NCBI GenBank assembly: GCA_963847515.1
Contig: CAWKAA010000002.1
Span: forward strand, 186,001-250,000
Length of the DNA stretch: 64,000 bases
Direction: 5' to 3'
From: QHXW01 sp963847515
Lineage (GTDB): Bacteria > Acidobacteriota > Terriglobia > Bryobacterales > Bryobacteraceae
Below, piece by piece: positions 62,077 through 64,000 of this stretch; the stretch's first letter is position 1, and the number at the start of each line of letters is the position of its first letter. The notes under the pieces are model-generated. The model was not told where the DNA came from. It ran no database searches and was given only the letters and a program-made list of their open reading frames with translations. The translations under genes were made by a program, and so were the position numbers.

Positions 62077-63324
62077 TCAGTAGCGCCCGGAATTTTTGGC
62101 AGCCTTGGCGAATCGCAAAGAGCGCTTTCGAACGCGGCTCGCCAGAGACATTGGCGCTAGGGGCCAGAGTATGGGCACTCGCCGGGAAATTGCGACCAAA
62201 CCCTTAGTCGTCCCGTACACCAGGCCGTTCGCACGAATCACTAACTTAGTCCGGCTTTGCGGCGCCAGTAAGGTATGCCAGCCGATGTTTTCGCCGCACG
62301 CATTCGCGTCGTAAAAGTTGAGCCTCCCGAAAACATCCACAGCGCGAAGAACATCGGCCAGCCGGCGGGCGCGGTCGCAGCTCCCGTCATAGATTATGTC
62401 CGCCGGATCGCCGAGTCGTGCGGCAACCCGGCGTCGTATGCAATTCCACGCGCGGGTCAGGTCGGCGGGATCGATAAACGTCACGTACGTCGCCATCGCA
62501 ATCCATTGGAACAGCGGTATGTTCATCAAGTACTCAATGGAAAGGTGCAGGCACACGCCCATCAACAGAATCCAGTACCGGATTCGCCGGAACCAAACCA
62601 GCACGCCCAGGGCAAATTCGATAAACAAAGTCGACCAAGTTGTGAGCTTGAGGACGATCCCATTTTCAAGAGCAGGGAACGGGAAGCGCTGGAATTCCAG
62701 AAGCCGCGTGGTGTAGTACACGGCGGTCCCGCCAATCCATTCTGTTCCCCGCATCTTCCACAGGAACGTCGAGAAATATGCGAAGGCAGCTTGGATCTGG
62801 ATCATCCGTTGCGCCCAGGGGCTTATTGGCTGGATATCGAGGCCCTCCTTGCCGCGCCAGATGCGGAGGAGCCGGTCCACGGAAATAGCCGCACCCGTGG
62901 GTGCGAACATCAGAAAGAAACCCGTAACGCGCAGAAGCGTGTCGCCGCTATTCAAGATGTAAAGATTCCGATTGTGAAGCGAAATGAGGCACAAGAAGAC
63001 GGCAACGCTGCTGAGCCGGCTCAGGAAGCCCACGGTCAGGAATACCGCAAATAACAGGAACACCCAGAAGAACGCCTGAATCCAAGCGTCATCCTGCGGC
63101 ATGATCAGGAACAGGTTGAGCCGAATACCCGGCGTCATCTTGCGCATGGTTTCCAGGGGCATAAGTCCCCTTGCGCCGTACCACGTGAGCCAGTCGCCAT
63201 GCAGCAGAGCCAGATCAGCAATGACCAGCAAGGCATAAAGAATACGGTAAAGGGCGACAGGCGTAGGCGATTGAGGCGCAAAGAAAAACTCGTTCCACGC
63301 GCGGATGGGTGATCGCCAGCTCAC
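62077..63324 (-). CDS. HTTM (vitamin K gamma-carboxylase-like) membrane protein with C-terminal DUF393-like domain
   Basis: 415 aa. Residues 1-290 carry about eight hydrophobic segments and HTTM-type text: PVALYRILYALLVIADLALL, GDTLLRVTGFFLMFAPTGAA and a later SPWAQRMIQIQAAFAYFSTF. From about 308 a DUF393-like (DCC) domain begins with DGSCDRA; the family motif DGxCxxC has Ala319 in place of the second Cys. HTTM proteins are relatives of gamma-glutamyl carboxylase, but the bacterial role is generally unknown. The start overlaps the stop of the small gene before it (ATGA). Confidence 0.82.
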   Translation of the reverse strand: MSWRSPIRAWNEFFFAPQSPTPVALYRILYALLVIADLALLHGDWLTWYGARGLMPLETMRKMTPGIRLNLFLIMPQDDAWIQAFFWVFLLFAVFLTVGFLSRLSSVAVFLCLISLHNRNLYILNSGDTLLRVTGFFLMFAPTGAAISVDRLLRIWRGKEGLDIQPISPWAQRMIQIQAAFAYFSTFLWKMRGTEWIGGTAVYYTTRLLEFQRFPFPALENGIVLKLTTWSTLFIEFALGVLVWFRRIRYWILLMGVCLHLSIEYLMNIPLFQWIAMATYVTFIDPADLTRAWNCIRRRVAARLGDPADIIYDGSCDRARRLADVLRAVDVFGRLNFYDANACGENIGWHTLLAPQSRTKLVIRANGLVYGTTKGLVAISRRVPILWPLAPMSLASRVRKRSLRFAKAAKNSGRY

Positions 63325-63845
63325 CGCAGGTCACCAGGATCGACGGTATACGTGAAAAAGACGTGCCGTTCCCAACTGTCCAGTGGCGGCGGTTGCCCCG
63401 GGGCCGACGGCGGAGAGACCAGAGACCAGCAATGGATCAGCTTCACCACACGCGGCGGGTTCAATGGATCGGCATGCAGACGCGCGATATATCGAGCCGC
63501 ATCCGGCCACAGCATCGAGTTTGTTTTGAGAAACAATCTCTCGTTCGCAAACTTTCTGTACCTCTCCTTGGCGTAACGCTCGATATATCCCACCTCTTGC
63601 ATCTGGGGAAACGTCCACAACCGCATTTGGCCGTCACGGAGAATGACCTCGGCGGTTACGAACGCATTGGTGTGAGTCGGATTTGGGGCGAACATTTCCC
63701 AGGATTGGAACAGGCCCGAGCGCCATAGATACGGCGCTATGTTGTTCTTAATCGCCGAGAGTCCCATGCCATTTGAAGGAATGCACCAGGAAGCAATCAG
63801 CAAGATATGGAAGAGAAGGAATACGCTGATCGCCAAGCGTCTCAT
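63321..63845 (-). CDS. Small membrane-anchored protein coupled to HTTM gene
   Basis: The frame is open from 63974, but ATG 63845 (MRRLAISVFLLFHILLIASW) gives a clean anchor or signal; 174 aa. Conserved-looking patches: GLFQSWEMFAPNPTHTNAFV and LRDGQMRLWTFPQMQEVGYI. Such short proteins occur directly before HTTM genes in several phyla (from memory), suggesting a two-part membrane complex. The 4-bp overlap with the HTTM gene supports co-translation. Function unknown. Confidence 0.65.
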   Translation of the reverse strand: MRRLAISVFLLFHILLIASWCIPSNGMGLSAIKNNIAPYLWRSGLFQSWEMFAPNPTHTNAFVTAEVILRDGQMRLWTFPQMQEVGYIERYAKERYRKFANERLFLKTNSMLWPDAARYIARLHADPLNPPRVVKLIHCWSLVSPPSAPGQPPPLDSWERHVFFTYTVDPGDLR

Positions 63846-63846
63846 T

Positions 63847-64000
63847 TTACCGTTTGAGAAGACCCTTGCACTTCCAGGTCCACAAGCCGGGGCCGCCGCC
63901 CCATATCCTTGCGCGCAAAATGCAAAACTTTGTCCGGCTGCGTGAAGCGCCATCGCCAGCCCGTTCATAAACACGACGTTCCCAGGCTGGAGCTCTTTTG
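63847..64000 (-). CDS. C-terminal fragment of an unidentified gene, partial
   Basis: A minus-strand frame without start enters from the right edge and ends at TAA 63847-63849, two bases before the next ATG. Its 50 or so residues are basic and include Trp-rich text (ARIWGGGPGLWTWKCKGLLK). No family recognised; it may be the tail of a real upstream gene. A competing frame upstream of 63845 is also open, so this is tentative. Confidence 0.35.
   Translation of the reverse strand, partial: KRAPAWERRVYERAGDGASRSRTKFCILRARIWGGGPGLWTWKCKGLLKR

Overview
The window is high-GC DNA from what looks like an Acidobacteriota genome, most likely the Solibacter/Bryobacter side. The signs are an ADOP-type orphan permease behind a PadR regulator (with remains of two more permeases), a protein of the Solibacter C-terminal (TIGR03437) type, the DUF1800/DUF1501 exported pair, several HEAT-repeat proteins and a futalosine-pathway MqnD. 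No rRNA, tRNA or CRISPR array was recognised. The placement is inferred from gene content only.

Layout. 1-7.5 kb: partial FUSC membrane protein, GH116 glycosidase coupled to a CobW-type GTPase, alpha/beta hydrolase, secreted aldose epimerase. 7.5-10.7 kb: two neighbouring genes, a double-thioredoxin protein and an ankyrin/CxxCH/cyclase-barrel protein, both broken by single-base frameshifts. 10.8-21 kb: HEAT protein, DUF1800/DUF1501 pair, then a small Cys/His-rich exported protein and a three-gene heavy-metal RND efflux operon. 21-31 kb: LolA-like protein, SGNH hydrolase, DUF3108 protein, CstA with its YbdD-like partner, MqnD, a second HEAT protein. 31-41 kb: a solitary T6SS TssK, a TIGR03437 protein, a Tat-type aminotransferase, lipB/E2/lpdA of 2-oxoacid dehydrogenase and lipoate metabolism, a POTRA-only protein, and TrmJ.

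41.3-46.6 kb is a damaged stretch: a HicB-like antitoxin beside a vestigial HicA, an IS630-like remnant, a methylmalonyl-CoA mutase large subunit, a small conserved gene, a glycosyltransferase and an NtrC-like regulator. All but the antitoxin and one small membrane gene carry frameshifts while the sequence between the shifts stays conserved. Together with 7.5-10.7 kb this gives more than 20 indels confined to two patches, so local sequence error is at least as likely as true gene decay.

46.7-52.9 kb: homoserine dehydrogenase, PadR regulator with a good promoter and a palindromic operator candidate, ADOP permease, debris of two further ADOPs, an internally deleted IS21-family element in which IstA and IstB are fused in frame, and a 5'-truncated phosphotransferase gene next to the IS end.

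52.9-61.8 kb is the most interesting region: a compact exosortase/PEP-CTERM system. A leftward set encodes a Fis-type AAA+ regulator, an outer-membrane barrel protein, an EpsB-type sugar transferase and a TPR lipoprotein. A divergent rightward pair encodes exosortase and EpsI, and a PEP-CTERM cargo protein follows. The regulator keeps Walker A and the Fis helix-turn-helix but has lost Walker B acidic residues and the GAFTGA loop, so it should not act as a normal sigma-54 activator. The window closes with an HTTM/DUF393 membrane protein, its small coupled partner, and the tail of an unidentified gene.
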